64,000 bases of DNA, taken from NCBI RefSeq assembly GCF_039621805.1, contig NZ_CP155073.1, positions 1,674,001 to 1,738,000 of the forward strand, in the 5' to 3' direction. Source of the stretch: Paraburkholderia sp. PREW-6R (GTDB lineage: Bacteria > Pseudomonadota > Gammaproteobacteria > Burkholderiales > Burkholderiaceae). The notes beneath the pieces are model-generated. The model was not told the DNA's origin and ran no database searches. It saw only the letters and a list, made by a program, of their open reading frames with translations. Position numbers and translations under genes: made by a program. Shown one piece after another: positions 1-8,391 of the stretch (within the stretch, counting starts at the first letter, position 1; each line of letters starts with the position of its first letter).

Positions 1-168
1 CAACGCGGCGCTTTTTTCATCGGGCGGCACTGCGTCTTCGAGATCGATGAATACCGCGTCGGCCGCACTGGCCGCTGCGGACTCCAGCATTCGCCAGCGG
101 TGGCCGGGCACCGCCAGAACGGTGCGCATCGGCCGCACGGCCTGGGATGTCACGGGCGCATCGCTCAT
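1..168 (-). CDS. CitE-like HpcH/HpaI aldolase/citrate lyase family protein (partial)
   Basis: Only the first 56 codons are present; the rest lies off the left edge. The N-terminus fits the citrate lyase beta/malyl-CoA lyase family: PGHR at residues 21-24 and FIDLEDAV at 40-47, the segment that contributes acidic residues near the metal site. Family members cleave or form C-C bonds in CoA thioesters such as malyl-CoA or citramalyl-CoA. The ATG overlaps the TGA of the upstream CoA-transferase gene (ATGA), so the two are probably translationally coupled. I infer that the transferase makes a CoA ester that this protein cleaves. The exact substrate cannot be read from this fragment. Confidence 0.85.
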   Translation of the reverse strand, partial: MSDAPVTSQAVRPMRTVLAVPGHRWRMLESAAASAADAVFIDLEDAVPPDEKSAAL

Positions 169-1343
169 GATCGCGTGCCTCGCGCCGGTCCGGCGATGTG
201 CTTTTCTTCGGCCAGTTCCGCGAGAATCCGTGCCGTATGTTCGCCGACCGCGGGCACCGGCCCCATGACCGGCTCGACGCCGGGAATCGTCACGGCCGGC
301 AAGAACAGATCGTGCGTGCCGCTTTCCGTTTCGACGGGTCGATACCTGTTGCGCTCGACCACTTGCGGGTGATTGAGCAGTCCATCGACATCGTTCATGC
401 GCCCATTGGCAATGGCTGCTTTATCGAGCCTTGCAATGACCTGTTCACTCGACAACGCCGCAAAGTGGCGCGTAATCAGCTTCTCGAGCGCCGCGCGGTT
501 GGCAAGCCGCAGCGAGTTCGTCACGAAGCGCGCGTCGACGGCAACCGCGGGATCATCCAGCACGGTCCCACAAAAGCTCGTCCATTCGCGTTCGTTCTGG
601 ATTCCGAAGAATATGCTGCCGCCGTCTCCAGCCGTGAAAGGCCCGTATGGTGCGATCGTCGCATGGCGTGCACCAGTGCGCGGCAACGGCCGACCCGTGC
701 CGCGCGCGTAATACGCGGGGTAGCTCATCCATTCCGTCATCGCATCGAAGAGCGAAACTTCGAACGCCATGCCTTTGCCGGTGCGCGCGCGCTGATGCAA
801 TCCCATCAGAATGCCGTTCAACGCGTACATACCGGTGGCGATATCGGCAATCGCAATGCCGCATTTTGCGGGCGACTCTTCGGTGCCGTTGATCGACAGA
901 AAACCGCTCTCGCATTGCACCAGCAGATCGTAGGCCTTCTTCTTGCCGTAAGGTCCATCCGCTCCGTACCCCGAGATATCGCACGCGACCAGTTGCGGAA
1001 AACGCTCGCTCAGCGTGCGCGCATCGAGCCCCTGACGGCGCGCGGCACCGGGCGCGAGGTTCTGGATGAACACGTCCGCGCGCGCAAGCAGCGACTCCAG
1101 CGTTTCCTGCCCGGCTTCGGTCTTGATGTCGATGGCGAGACTTTCCTTCGAGCGGTTCACCCACACGAACTGGCTCGACATACCTTCCATGACCGTGTCG
1201 TAGTGGCGCGCGAAGTCGCCGGTTTCCGGACGTTCGATCTTGATGACCCGCGCGCCCCAGTCAGCCAGATGACGGCTCGCGAGCGGCGCGGCGATCGCCT
1301 GTTCGATCGAAACGACGAGAATGTCGTCGAGAGGAAGAGTCAT
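165..1343 (-). CDS. Family III CoA-transferase (CaiB/BaiF)
   Basis: A 392-residue protein with the family III layout. The N-terminal DILVVSIEQAIAAPLASRHL segment is the usual opening (L.V.D.S....GP). GARVIKIERPETGD is the CoA-binding ERP motif near residue 40. ADIATGMYA carries the aspartate expected to form the catalytic mixed anhydride. Family members move CoA between carboxylic acids in the cytosol. It heads a two-gene unit with the CitE-like gene and diverges from an SDR gene across a 388-bp control region that carries two operator-like motifs. The likely role is activation of an acid intermediate of the neighbouring catabolic locus. Substrate is unknown. Confidence 0.88.
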   Translation of the reverse strand: MTLPLDDILVVSIEQAIAAPLASRHLADWGARVIKIERPETGDFARHYDTVMEGMSSQFVWVNRSKESLAIDIKTEAGQETLESLLARADVFIQNLAPGAARRQGLDARTLSERFPQLVACDISGYGADGPYGKKKAYDLLVQCESGFLSINGTEESPAKCGIAIADIATGMYALNGILMGLHQRARTGKGMAFEVSLFDAMTEWMSYPAYYARGTGRPLPRTGARHATIAPYGPFTAGDGGSIFFGIQNEREWTSFCGTVLDDPAVAVDARFVTNSLRLANRAALEKLITRHFAALSSEQVIARLDKAAIANGRMNDVDGLLNHPQVVERNRYRPVETESGTHDLFLPAVTIPGVEPVMGPVPAVGEHTARILAELAEEKHIAGPARGTRS

Positions 1344-1465
1344 GTTGGCGTCCCCATGTTGTAGATCGTCCGCGCATTCACCCCTACGCGGACGTTGATC
1401 CGATGCGTGAACGACAAATGTACTGAAGGATCGGAGTGAAGAGGAAATACTGTTTTTGCCTACCC

Positions 1466-1486
1466 GCTATAGGATCGGCTTATAGC
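1466..1486. promoter_or_regulatory. Candidate operator, inverted repeat with CGGC in the spacer
   Basis: Arms GCTATA and TATAGC are perfect inverted repeats separated by nine bases. The spacer contains CGGC at the same offset as a matching repeat at 12547-12569 upstream of the aldehyde dehydrogenase gene. The TA-N9-TA core also satisfies the T-N11-A geometry of LysR boxes. Which regulator binds is not known. Confidence 0.45.
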
Positions 1487-1630
1487 CAGGCCACCTCGCA
1501 CCGCGTCAGTAGCGTCGCTGCACGTAAGCGACTAGTGGGCTCGAACCCGAGCGTTCGAACCGAAGCGACCGAAGGCAAACATCCAAACCCAGGCGCTCGG
1601 ACCTAAAGTGAGTTTTCGTCGCGACAGCGA

Positions 1631-1648
1631 GAAATCATTTCGTTTGAT
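1631..1648. promoter_or_regulatory. Candidate LysR box, copy 1
   Basis: The sequence GAAATCATTTCGTTTGAT contains ATCA-N7-TGAT, an interrupted inverted repeat with exact T-N11-A spacing (T1635, A1647). It matches 17 of 18 bases of a second box at 3440-3457 in the lysR-RLP intergenic region. This makes the locally encoded LysR protein the natural candidate regulator. Confidence 0.6.
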
Positions 1649-1731
1649 CTGCGCGGCGCGGCGGCCCTATAGTCGGAACCGACCTCCTCCGGCCATCTTG
1701 TGCAGCCACTCACCTACGCAGGTCCAGAAAA

Positions 1732-2490
1732 ATGACGAACGAGACAAAAGTTGCCCTCATCACCGGCGCCGCGAGCGGCATTGGCGAAGCGACCGCGCAG
1801 TTGCTGGCAGGCCGCGGCTATCGTGTTGCCATCGCCGATCTGCGCGAGGAACCCGCCGCCGCCGCGGCAGAACGAATCCGCGCGAAGGGCTTGGACGCCA
1901 TGCCCGTCAAGGTCGATGTCGCCGACGAAGCCAGCGTCAAGGCCATGATTGAAACCGTGGTGTCCCGATGGGGACGCGTCGATGCCCTCGTCAACAGCGC
2001 CGGCCTTGAAAGCGCCCGGCCGTTTCTCGAGATTCCGCTCGCGGAATTTCGCAAAGTGATGGACGTGAATACGATGGGCACGTGGCTGTGCTGCCAGCAG
2101 GCAATTGCGCAAATGCTGAGGCAGCAGAGCGGCTCGATCGTGAATCTGAGCTCCATTGCAGGTCAGAAAGGCGGCGGCATGCTGGGCACCGCCGCATATG
2201 CAACGTCCAAAGGCGCGGTCATCGCGCTGACCAAGTCGCTTGCGCGCGAATTCGCGCGCTCCGGCATTCGCGTGAACGCGGTCGCCCCTGCATTCACCCT
2301 GACGGATTTCGTGCGCCGCCAGCTCGACACCAAACCGCCGGGCTTCATCGATACGATTTATGCGGCCACGCCAATGGGCCGCGGCGCGCAACCCGCGGAA
2401 ATTGCAGCTGTGGTGGCTTTCCTTGCATCCGAAGAAGCGTCGTTCGTCACCGGTCACGTGTATAACGCCGACGGCGGCACGGCGATCTAG
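1732..2490 (+). CDS. SDR family NAD(P)-dependent oxidoreductase
   Basis: A 252-residue classical short-chain dehydrogenase. The Rossmann motif TGAASGIGEA sits near residues 10-20, an NAG-like loop (NSAGLES) follows in mid-protein, a Ser precedes the YATSK catalytic Tyr-x-x-x-Lys, and the C-terminus has FVTGHVYNADGG. Such enzymes oxidise or reduce hydroxyl/keto groups with NAD(P). It is transcribed away from the CoA-transferase gene and converges, with a 4-bp overlap, on the LysR gene. A role in oxidising a hydroxy acid to the 3-oxo acid used by the adjacent RLP/kinase pair is inferred from position only. Confidence 0.88.
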   Translation: MTNETKVALITGAASGIGEATAQLLAGRGYRVAIADLREEPAAAAAERIRAKGLDAMPVKVDVADEASVKAMIETVVSRWGRVDALVNSAGLESARPFLEIPLAEFRKVMDVNTMGTWLCCQQAIAQMLRQQSGSIVNLSSIAGQKGGGMLGTAAYATSKGAVIALTKSLAREFARSGIRVNAVAPAFTLTDFVRRQLDTKPPGFIDTIYAATPMGRGAQPAEIAAVVAFLASEEASFVTGHVYNADGGTAI

Positions 2491-3371
2491 GCCGGCGCGC
2501 CCTCGGCGTCGCGCAACTCGGCGCCGAGCCACTCGACGAGCGCAACTGTTTGCGGCCGCGTCTGCAGATGCGGCGCGACCCACAGCACCAGCTTGCGTGG
2601 ACCCGGCACGAAACCGAACGGCGCAACGAGTGCGCCCGAGTCGAGTTCATCACGCACCAGCATGCGCGGCACGTTTGCAATGCCGAGCCCGCATTTGGCT
2701 GCCTGAATCAGCAGATAGAAATGTTCGAACGATTCGGCGATAGACGGCTTCATGGCGGACAGCTGCGCGGAATCGAACCAGTCCTGCCACGCGCCGGGTC
2801 GCGTATTGGTAGCGAGAAGACGGGCGCGGTTCAGATCGTCGGGCGCCTTGATCATCGTGGCGCGCAGGTACTCGGGCGCACAGACCGGGCCGATCCATTC
2901 GTCGATCAGCGGCTGGGGCTCGACATCTCTCGGCGCCTTGATCGTATCCAGCCGGATCGCGACACTGATGTTTTCCCGCGTGAAATCGATCTCGCCGGAT
3001 CCCGTGTTCAAGCTCACTTCGAGAGACGCATGCCGGCGATGCAGTTTGCCGAGTCGCGGCAGCAGCCAGTACATCATGATCGACGCCGAACACGATAGCG
3101 TGAGCGGCCCGGGTCTCACCTGCTCCACACTCGCCTGAATCAGATTGAATGCCCGCGAAAGGCCTTCGGCGAGCCGCGCGCCTTCGGGTGTGGGTTCGGT
3201 GGAATGCGCGTTGCGCAACAGCAGCATCACGCCGAGCGTGTCTTCGAGCGAGCGGATATGACGGCTGATCGCGCCGTGTGTCACTGACAATTCTTCCGCC
3301 GCGTCGCCGAAACTGCGCAGGCGCGCCGTGGCTTCGAAAGCCCGCAATGCGTTCAGTGATGGTCGTGGCAC
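2487..3371 (-). CDS. LysR family transcriptional regulator (GcvA-like)
   Basis: A 294-residue LysR-type activator/repressor. The N-terminal winged helix-turn-helix covers residues 1-65 (LRAFEATARLRSFGDAAEEL, then VTHGAISRHIRSLED), followed by the periplasmic-binding-like effector domain. The start is GTG at 3371 with AAGGAA eight bases upstream. It is divergent from the RuBisCO-like gene, the usual arrangement in which a LysR protein controls its neighbour and itself. The 270-bp divergent region carries a T-N11-A box that recurs at 1631-1648, so its regulon probably includes the CoA-transferase/CitE and SDR units. The inducer is probably a pathway intermediate. Confidence 0.9.
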   Translation of the reverse strand: MPRPSLNALRAFEATARLRSFGDAAEELSVTHGAISRHIRSLEDTLGVMLLLRNAHSTEPTPEGARLAEGLSRAFNLIQASVEQVRPGPLTLSCSASIMMYWLLPRLGKLHRRHASLEVSLNTGSGEIDFTRENISVAIRLDTIKAPRDVEPQPLIDEWIGPVCAPEYLRATMIKAPDDLNRARLLATNTRPGAWQDWFDSAQLSAMKPSIAESFEHFYLLIQAAKCGLGIANVPRMLVRDELDSGALVAPFGFVPGPRKLVLWVAPHLQTRPQTVALVEWLGAELRDAEGAPA

Positions 3372-3641
3372 GAGTGGTTCCTTGCCGGAAGCATTTTCCG
3401 GTGCAGTCTCTCTATTGTGAGTTTTTCGCAGTACTGCGGGAAATCATATCGTTTGATGGTTTTTCGGGTCAATCATATATTCGGTCATGCCACGCAGACG
3501 TTCGTCGCGAACGGCGTGCACCTCCCATTCGCCATGAAAAACGTAGTGCGGCGCGAATCGCCGGCCTGCGCGACTGGGCCGGAACGGCCTGCTAACCAGG
3601 CGAGATAAAGAGCAGACAACGAGCAGACAACGAGCCAGATA
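3372..3641. promoter_or_regulatory. lysR-RLP divergent control region
   Basis: A 270-bp spacer. A 12-bp perfect palindrome CGCAGTACTGCG lies at 3427-3438 and abuts the second LysR box at 3440-3457. A further AATCATAT copy occurs at 3471-3478. Just before the RLP start, the 11-mer GAGCAGACAAC is tandemly repeated (about 3610-3631), leaving only a weak ribosome-binding site for the RLP. Confidence 0.6.
3440..3457. promoter_or_regulatory. Candidate LysR box, copy 2
   Basis: GAAATCATATCGTTTGAT, with ATCA-N7-TGAT arms and T-N11-A spacing (T3444, A3456). It differs at one base from the copy at 1631-1648. It lies immediately upstream of lysR in the lysR-RLP intergenic region, as expected for an autoregulatory and activating site. 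Confidence 0.65.
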
Positions 3642-4931
3642 ATGAGCCAAGTGATATCCCCTATTTCCGGTTCGCGCGCCGAGTTCACCGCGCGTTATTT
3701 CGTCGAAAGCTCGGTTCCCATCGCGAAAGCGGCTGAAGTGATTGCGGGTGAGCAGTCGAGCGGCACGTTCCTGTCACTGCCTGGCGAAACGGAAGCACTG
3801 AAACAGCGTGCACGCGCACGCGTGCTGAAAGTCGATTCGCTGCCGCCCGCTTTCGAGCCGTCGCTCGCGAGCGCCTTTGTAGAACGCAAGGAGAAGGCGA
3901 ACGTGTTTTACCGCGGCGAGATCGAGATTGCCTTCCCGGTGGACAACGTCGGACCCAACCTGCCGACCCTGCTCGCGACGATCGCCGGCAATCTGTTCGA
4001 ACTCGGCGAAGTAACTGGCCTGAAACTGCTCGACCTCGATCTGCCCGACACCTACGCGCGCCAGTTTCCAGGGCCGCGCTTCGGCATTGCCGGCACGCGC
4101 GAAGCGGCTGGCGTGTACGGCCGTCCCATGATCGGCACGATCATCAAACCGAGTATTGGGCTGACGCCCGAGCAGACCGCGGAGATGGTGGACGACCTGT
4201 GCGCCGCCGACATCGATTTCATCAAGGACGACGAACTGCTCGCGGACCCGACGTACGCATCATTCGACGCCCGGCTCAATGCCGTGATGCCGGTGCTCAA
4301 GCGTCACGCGGACCGGATGGGACGCATGCCGATGTATGCGATCAATATTTCCGGCAGTGTCGACGACCTGCTCAAACGCCACGACGCCGTGCTCGCCGCA
4401 GGGGGCACCTGTGTGATGGCGAGCATCAACTGGGTAGGCTTTGCCGGGCTCGAACATTTGCGCAAGCACGCGCAGTTGCCGATTCACGGGCACCGCAACG
4501 GATGGGGCGCATTCACACGCTGTCCGCAATTGGGCCTTTCGTTCACCGCGTATCAGAAGCTGTGGCGACTCGCCGGTATCGATCATGTGCACGTCAACGG
4601 CATTCGTAGCAAATTCTGGGAGCCGGACGCATCGGTGATCACCTCGGCGCGCGCCTGTCTCGCGCCGTTCGCGGGGCTTTCGCCGCTGATGCCCGTGTTC
4701 TCGTCCGGGCAATGGGCGGGACAGGCGCCGGATCTTTTCAACATGCTGAAGTCCGTCGACCTGATGCATCTCGCGGGCGGTGGCATCATTGGACATCCGC
4801 AAGGCATCGCGGCGGGCGTTGCCAGTATGCGCGAAGGCTGGGAGGCTGCGGTTGAAGGCGTGAGCCTCGAAGACTACGCGCGCACGCGCCCCGCGCTGCG
4901 TGCGGCCCTTTCACACTTCAAGGCGATCTGA
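3642..4931 (+). CDS. RuBisCO-like protein (RLP), OiaX/OiaT-type candidate
   Basis: A 429-residue form IV RuBisCO large-subunit relative. Recognisable active-site positions are GTIIKPS (K169, equivalent to RuBisCO K175), FIKDDE (K195, D197, E198, equivalent to carbamylated K201 and metal ligands D203/E204), GHR (H284, as H294), DHVHVNG (H317, as H327), a loop-6 lysine (K324), and SSG around 354-356. RuBisCO K177 is replaced by serine, so CO2 fixation is not expected. Characterised RLPs paired with DUF1537 kinases act on 3-oxo-isoapionate 4-phosphate as decarboxylase (OiaX) or transcarboxylase/hydrolase (OiaT). The kinase gene follows after 2 bp, so a phosphorylated 3-oxo acid is the likely substrate. 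The apionate oxidoisomerase expected for apiose use is not recognised here, so a different acid is possible. Confidence 0.88.
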   Translation: MSQVISPISGSRAEFTARYFVESSVPIAKAAEVIAGEQSSGTFLSLPGETEALKQRARARVLKVDSLPPAFEPSLASAFVERKEKANVFYRGEIEIAFPVDNVGPNLPTLLATIAGNLFELGEVTGLKLLDLDLPDTYARQFPGPRFGIAGTREAAGVYGRPMIGTIIKPSIGLTPEQTAEMVDDLCAADIDFIKDDELLADPTYASFDARLNAVMPVLKRHADRMGRMPMYAINISGSVDDLLKRHDAVLAAGGTCVMASINWVGFAGLEHLRKHAQLPIHGHRNGWGAFTRCPQLGLSFTAYQKLWRLAGIDHVHVNGIRSKFWEPDASVITSARACLAPFAGLSPLMPVFSSGQWAGQAPDLFNMLKSVDLMHLAGGGIIGHPQGIAAGVASMREGWEAAVEGVSLEDYARTRPALRAALSHFKAI

Positions 4932-4933
4932 GC

Positions 4934-6337
4934 ATGCAGCAGGACAAGAGCAGGGATTTGCGCATTGCATTCTACGGCGACGATTTCACTGGCTCGACCG
5001 ATGCGCTCGAAGTCCTCGCGTTTTCGGGTCTGCGTTGCGCGCTCTTTCTGAAAGCGCCCACGCGTGCGCAACTCGACGCGCTTGGCGGTTTCGACGCGAT
5101 CGGCATTGCAGGCGCGAGCCGCGCGATGTCGCCCACGGAAATGGACGACGCGTTGCCTGCCGTTTTCAGCGCAATGCGCGAGCTGCGCGCGCCGCTCGTT
5201 CACTACAAGGTGTGCTCGACGTTCGACAGCGCGCCCAACATCGGCAGTATCGGCCATGTGATGGAGATTGCGCGCGCCACGTTCGGCGATGCGACGATTC
5301 CGATCGTGGCGGGCACCCCGGCGTTGCTGCGCTACTGCCTGTTCGGCAACCTGTTCGCGCGTTCGGGCACCGACGGCCAGATCTATCGGATCGACCGGCA
5401 TCCAATCATGAGCGTGCATCCGGTCACGCCAATGGACGAGGCGGACCTGATCCGCCATTTCAACCGGCAGACTGAATTGCGGATCGCAAGCTTCAACCTC
5501 ACGCAGTTCGAAGGCGGCAGGCCCGCAGTGGATCGTGCGCTCGACGCCGCGCTCGCAGACAAACCCGCGGGCCTCCTGTTCGATACGGCGCATAGCGGGC
5601 ATCTCACGGAAGTGGGCCGCCTGCTTGAAACCATGTCAGCGCGCGCGCCGGTGACGTTCACGGTGGGCTCCTCGGGTGTTGAATACGCGCTGACCCAATG
5701 GTGGGCTGAAACCGGACGACTGCCGGCGGTGACGCGCTCATACGACGAATGCGCACCCGCCACACCCATTCTTGCCGTGTCGGGAAGCGCATCGCCGCTG
5801 AGCGCCGTGCAGATCGACACGGCCATTGCTGCAGGTTTCACCGATCTCGCCGTCGACGCGTGCGAACTTGTCCACAACACACGGTGGCACGACGCGTTGC
5901 AGCGTCTCGTGGATCGCGCGAGCATTGCGCTGCGCTCGGGCCAGAGCGTCGTCATGCACACCGCGCGCGGACCACAGGACCCACGTGTGGCTGCAATGAT
6001 CGATTCGCTGACGAAAACCGGTTTGAGCCGCGATGAAGCGAAGCATCAGGGCGGCCGTCTGCTTGGGCAACGCCTCGGTGCGATCGTCGAAGCCATTTTG
6101 CAGGCGGTGCCGCTGCGTCGCCTGATTCTGTCGGGCGGCGACACGTCGAGCATGGTTACGCAGGTGCTCGGCCCCGACGCGCTGGAAATCGACGCGCGGC
6201 TCACGCCAGGCGCACCGCTGTGCCGGGTGATTTCAGCCAGGCCGCATCTGCGCGATCTGGAGATCGCCCTCAAGGGTGGGCAAATGGGTGGCGCGGATTA
6301 CTTCGTTGTGGCGCAGGTGGGGCGCAGCGCCGGTTAG
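4934..6337 (+). CDS. DUF1537 acid-sugar kinase (OiaK-like)
   Basis: A 467-residue four-carbon-acid-sugar-kinase-family protein. The N-terminal substrate domain begins with YGDDFTGSTD (about 14-23), matching the family DDxTG motif. The C-terminal nucleotide domain has SGGDTSS (about 400-406). Family members phosphorylate 3- and 4-carbon or branched sugar acids such as erythronate, 3-oxo-tetronate or 3-oxo-isoapionate. It starts 2 bp after the RLP stop, so the two are one operon. I infer that it makes the phosphorylated 3-oxo acid consumed by the RLP. Its 3' end runs into stop-spanning tandem repeats and then a strong terminator. Confidence 0.88.
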   Translation: MQQDKSRDLRIAFYGDDFTGSTDALEVLAFSGLRCALFLKAPTRAQLDALGGFDAIGIAGASRAMSPTEMDDALPAVFSAMRELRAPLVHYKVCSTFDSAPNIGSIGHVMEIARATFGDATIPIVAGTPALLRYCLFGNLFARSGTDGQIYRIDRHPIMSVHPVTPMDEADLIRHFNRQTELRIASFNLTQFEGGRPAVDRALDAALADKPAGLLFDTAHSGHLTEVGRLLETMSARAPVTFTVGSSGVEYALTQWWAETGRLPAVTRSYDECAPATPILAVSGSASPLSAVQIDTAIAAGFTDLAVDACELVHNTRWHDALQRLVDRASIALRSGQSVVMHTARGPQDPRVAAMIDSLTKTGLSRDEAKHQGGRLLGQRLGAIVEAILQAVPLRRLILSGGDTSSMVTQVLGPDALEIDARLTPGAPLCRVISARPHLRDLEIALKGGQMGGADYFVVAQVGRSAG

Positions 6338-6418
6338 TGCGGCCGTTAGTGAGGCCGTTAGTAAGAAGGCCGTTAGTCCGGCGCTTGGTACTGCGGTTGG
6401 TACTGCGGTTGGTACGGC
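6331..6418 (+). repeat. Short tandem repeats spanning the kinase stop codon
   Basis: The gene ends in CGGTTAG and is followed by repeated GGCCGTTAGT units (three near copies) and then TGCGGTTGGTAC-like units. The repeated unit contains the stop codon itself, suggesting slippage or duplication at the gene end. Similar stop-containing repeats occur after the SsuA-like and second Hsp70 genes. Confidence 0.7.
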
Positions 6419-6430
6419 GCAAAGCGCGGC

Positions 6431-6456
6431 GGCAAGCCATCCGGCTTGCCGTTTTT
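6431..6456 (+). terminator. Rho-independent terminator after the RLP-kinase operon
   Basis: A perfect 8-bp stem GGCAAGCC/GGCTTGCC with a four-base loop (ATCC) is followed directly by GTTTTT. It lies in the convergent gap between the kinase and the TRAP permease and would end the plus-strand operon. Confidence 0.85.
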
Positions 6457-6486
6457 CATTTCCATCCATACGGCTTCGATTCAGGA

Positions 6487-8391
6487 TCAACCACGCGCGA
6501 GAAAGCCCGTTGAAATCCAAGGCACCGCGGCGACCACCACGATCCCGATAAACAGCGCGACCATGTAGCCGATGATCGGGCGGATGCCTTCGTCCGGATG
6601 AATTTTGCTGACCGCGCAAGCACCGTAGTAACCCACGCCGAACGGTGGTGAGAACAGGCCGAGTCCCATCGAGAGAATCACGACCATCGCGTACTGCACC
6701 TCGTTGATGCCGACTTCGCGCGCGATCGGAAAGAGCAGCGGGCCAAACAGCACGATCGCCGGAATGCCTTCGAGCACGCTGCCAAGCAGCACGAACATCA
6801 GTACGGAGACGGCCATGAACGCCACCGCGCCGCCTGGCAGATGTTCCATGAACGCCGCGAGACTGTGCGAAAAGCCGGACTGCGTCAGCGCCCACGCCAT
6901 CGCCGTTGCAGTGCCGATGATGATGAGGATCGCCCCGGACAGTGCCGCGGTTTCCATGAGCATCGGCGCGATGCGCCTGAGATCGAAGCGCCGGTAAATC
7001 AGCAGGCCGGCGAGCGTCGCATACACGATTCCGACGGTCGACACTTCGGTAGCCGTCGCAATACCCTCCACTACCGCAATGCGAATGACGGCGGGCAGCG
7101 CGAGCGCCGGAATGGCCACCAGCAGCGTCGTGCCGATTTCTCGCAGCGAGGCGCGTTTGGCCGACGCCGGGCGCGTCTTGCGCGAGCGCCACCACACCAG
7201 TGCGCATAGCGCGAGCGCAAGCACGAAACCCGGCAACAGGCCGCCCGTGAAGAGCGCGGAAATGGACACGCCCGTCACCGAGCCGATCGTTATCAGCACG
7301 ATGCTGGGCGGCACCGTTTCGGTCTGCGCACCCGTGGCGGACAGCAGCGCCACCAGTTCGCCGGGCCGCTCGCCGCGCTTTTTCATTTCAGGGAACAGGA
7401 TCGGTGCGACCGCGGCCATGTCCGCGGCTTTGGAACCGGAAATCCCGGAGATCAGATACATCGCGCCCACCAGCACGTACGACAAACCGCCGCGCACATG
7501 TCCGAGCAGCGACGCGAGGAAATTGATCATTGCGCGCGCCATGCCGGTCATTTCGATCAGCAAGCCGAGAAACACGAACATGGGCACGGCGAGCAGCAAC
7601 AGCTGCGACATGCCCTCGTCCATGCGGCTCACGACGATTTCGAGCGGCATCGACGTGCTTAGCGTGAGATACGAGAACACCGCAAGGCCGAACGAGAACG
7701 CGATCGGCATGCCGCTGAGCACGGTAAAGCCGACCACGCCGACGAAAAAGATCAGCAGGTTCAGGTTGCCGAGCGACTGCAGCAACGGACCCGCCGTGTC
7801 GAGGCCGGCGACCACGAGCGCGGACAGCACGACGCCGACAAGCGCCGGCTTCCAGCCGAGCGCGAGCAATTTGACGACACACATCAGCAGCATCACGACG
7901 GTGCCGTACAGCATCGCGGCGACGCGCCAGCCGTCGTTGAATTCGAGCGCGGGTGTGACGATCATCCACTGTTGCTGGATATACGCGTAGGCGGGCGCGG
8001 CGATCAGGCCAAGAAACATCATGCTGGCCACGAGCGCGACGACGTCCCAGGTGTTGGCCCATTTCGCGCCCGAGCGGTTGACGATCGCCGTCATCCGCAT
8101 GTGCGCGCCGCGATGCAGCGCAGTGGCCGCGCCCGTCATGGCAAGCCAGAGAAAGAGAATACCGGCCAGCTCGTCGCCCCAGACGAGCGGCCGATGAAAA
8201 CCATACCGCGCACAGACGCCCGCAAAGAGCAGCACGATTTCCGCCAGCACCAGCAAGGCCGCCGGCACCGCGACGATCAACCCGAGCACGCGGTCGGCCA
8301 CCGCCAGCCAGTGCGGCGCCGAGGGTAGCGGTTTCGACGCGGCGTCGTTCTCGGTTGCCTGTGCGAAAGACTGAGCGAGGTGAGTTCTCAT
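6487..8391 (-). CDS. Fused TRAP transporter permease DctQM
   Basis: A 634-residue inner-membrane protein fusing the small (DctQ, four helices, about residues 30-190) and large (DctM, about 200-634) TRAP permease subunits. The DctM half has GMPIAFSFGLAVFSYL and many later hydrophobic helices. TRAP systems use the ion gradient plus a periplasmic binding protein to import carboxylates. The ATG at 8391 overlaps the stop of the binding-protein gene (ATGA), supporting this start over an upstream one. It is the last gene of the minus-strand unit SDR-ALDH-ADH-DctP-DctQM and probably imports the acid degraded by this locus. Confidence 0.9.
   Translation of the reverse strand: MRTHLAQSFAQATENDAASKPLPSAPHWLAVADRVLGLIVAVPAALLVLAEIVLLFAGVCARYGFHRPLVWGDELAGILFLWLAMTGAATALHRGAHMRMTAIVNRSGAKWANTWDVVALVASMMFLGLIAAPAYAYIQQQWMIVTPALEFNDGWRVAAMLYGTVVMLLMCVVKLLALGWKPALVGVVLSALVVAGLDTAGPLLQSLGNLNLLIFFVGVVGFTVLSGMPIAFSFGLAVFSYLTLSTSMPLEIVVSRMDEGMSQLLLLAVPMFVFLGLLIEMTGMARAMINFLASLLGHVRGGLSYVLVGAMYLISGISGSKAADMAAVAPILFPEMKKRGERPGELVALLSATGAQTETVPPSIVLITIGSVTGVSISALFTGGLLPGFVLALALCALVWWRSRKTRPASAKRASLREIGTTLLVAIPALALPAVIRIAVVEGIATATEVSTVGIVYATLAGLLIYRRFDLRRIAPMLMETAALSGAILIIIGTATAMAWALTQSGFSHSLAAFMEHLPGGAVAFMAVSVLMFVLLGSVLEGIPAIVLFGPLLFPIAREVGINEVQYAMVVILSMGLGLFSPPFGVGYYGACAVSKIHPDEGIRPIIGYMVALFIGIVVVAAVPWISTGFLARG

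Larger units (their letters stand above)
1344..1731. promoter_or_regulatory. Divergent control region between CoA-transferase and SDR genes
   Basis: This 388-bp intergenic region has no convincing gene. It holds an inverted repeat GCTATA-N9-TATAGC at 1466-1486, an 18-bp box GAAATCATTTCGTTTGAT at 1631-1648 that recurs upstream of the RuBisCO-like gene, and a short palindrome GTCGG-AA-CCGAC at 1672-1683. Both genes facing it are therefore probably regulated together with the rest of the acid-catabolism locus. The SDR gene has only a weak Shine-Dalgarno-like stretch before its ATG. Confidence 0.6.

Noticed and set aside
4934..6337. Kinase as a component of threonate/erythronate (DenK/OtnK) pathway
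   Set aside because: Possible by family, but OtnK/DenK loci carry OtnC aldolase and OtnI isomerase genes that are absent, while an RLP is adjacent.
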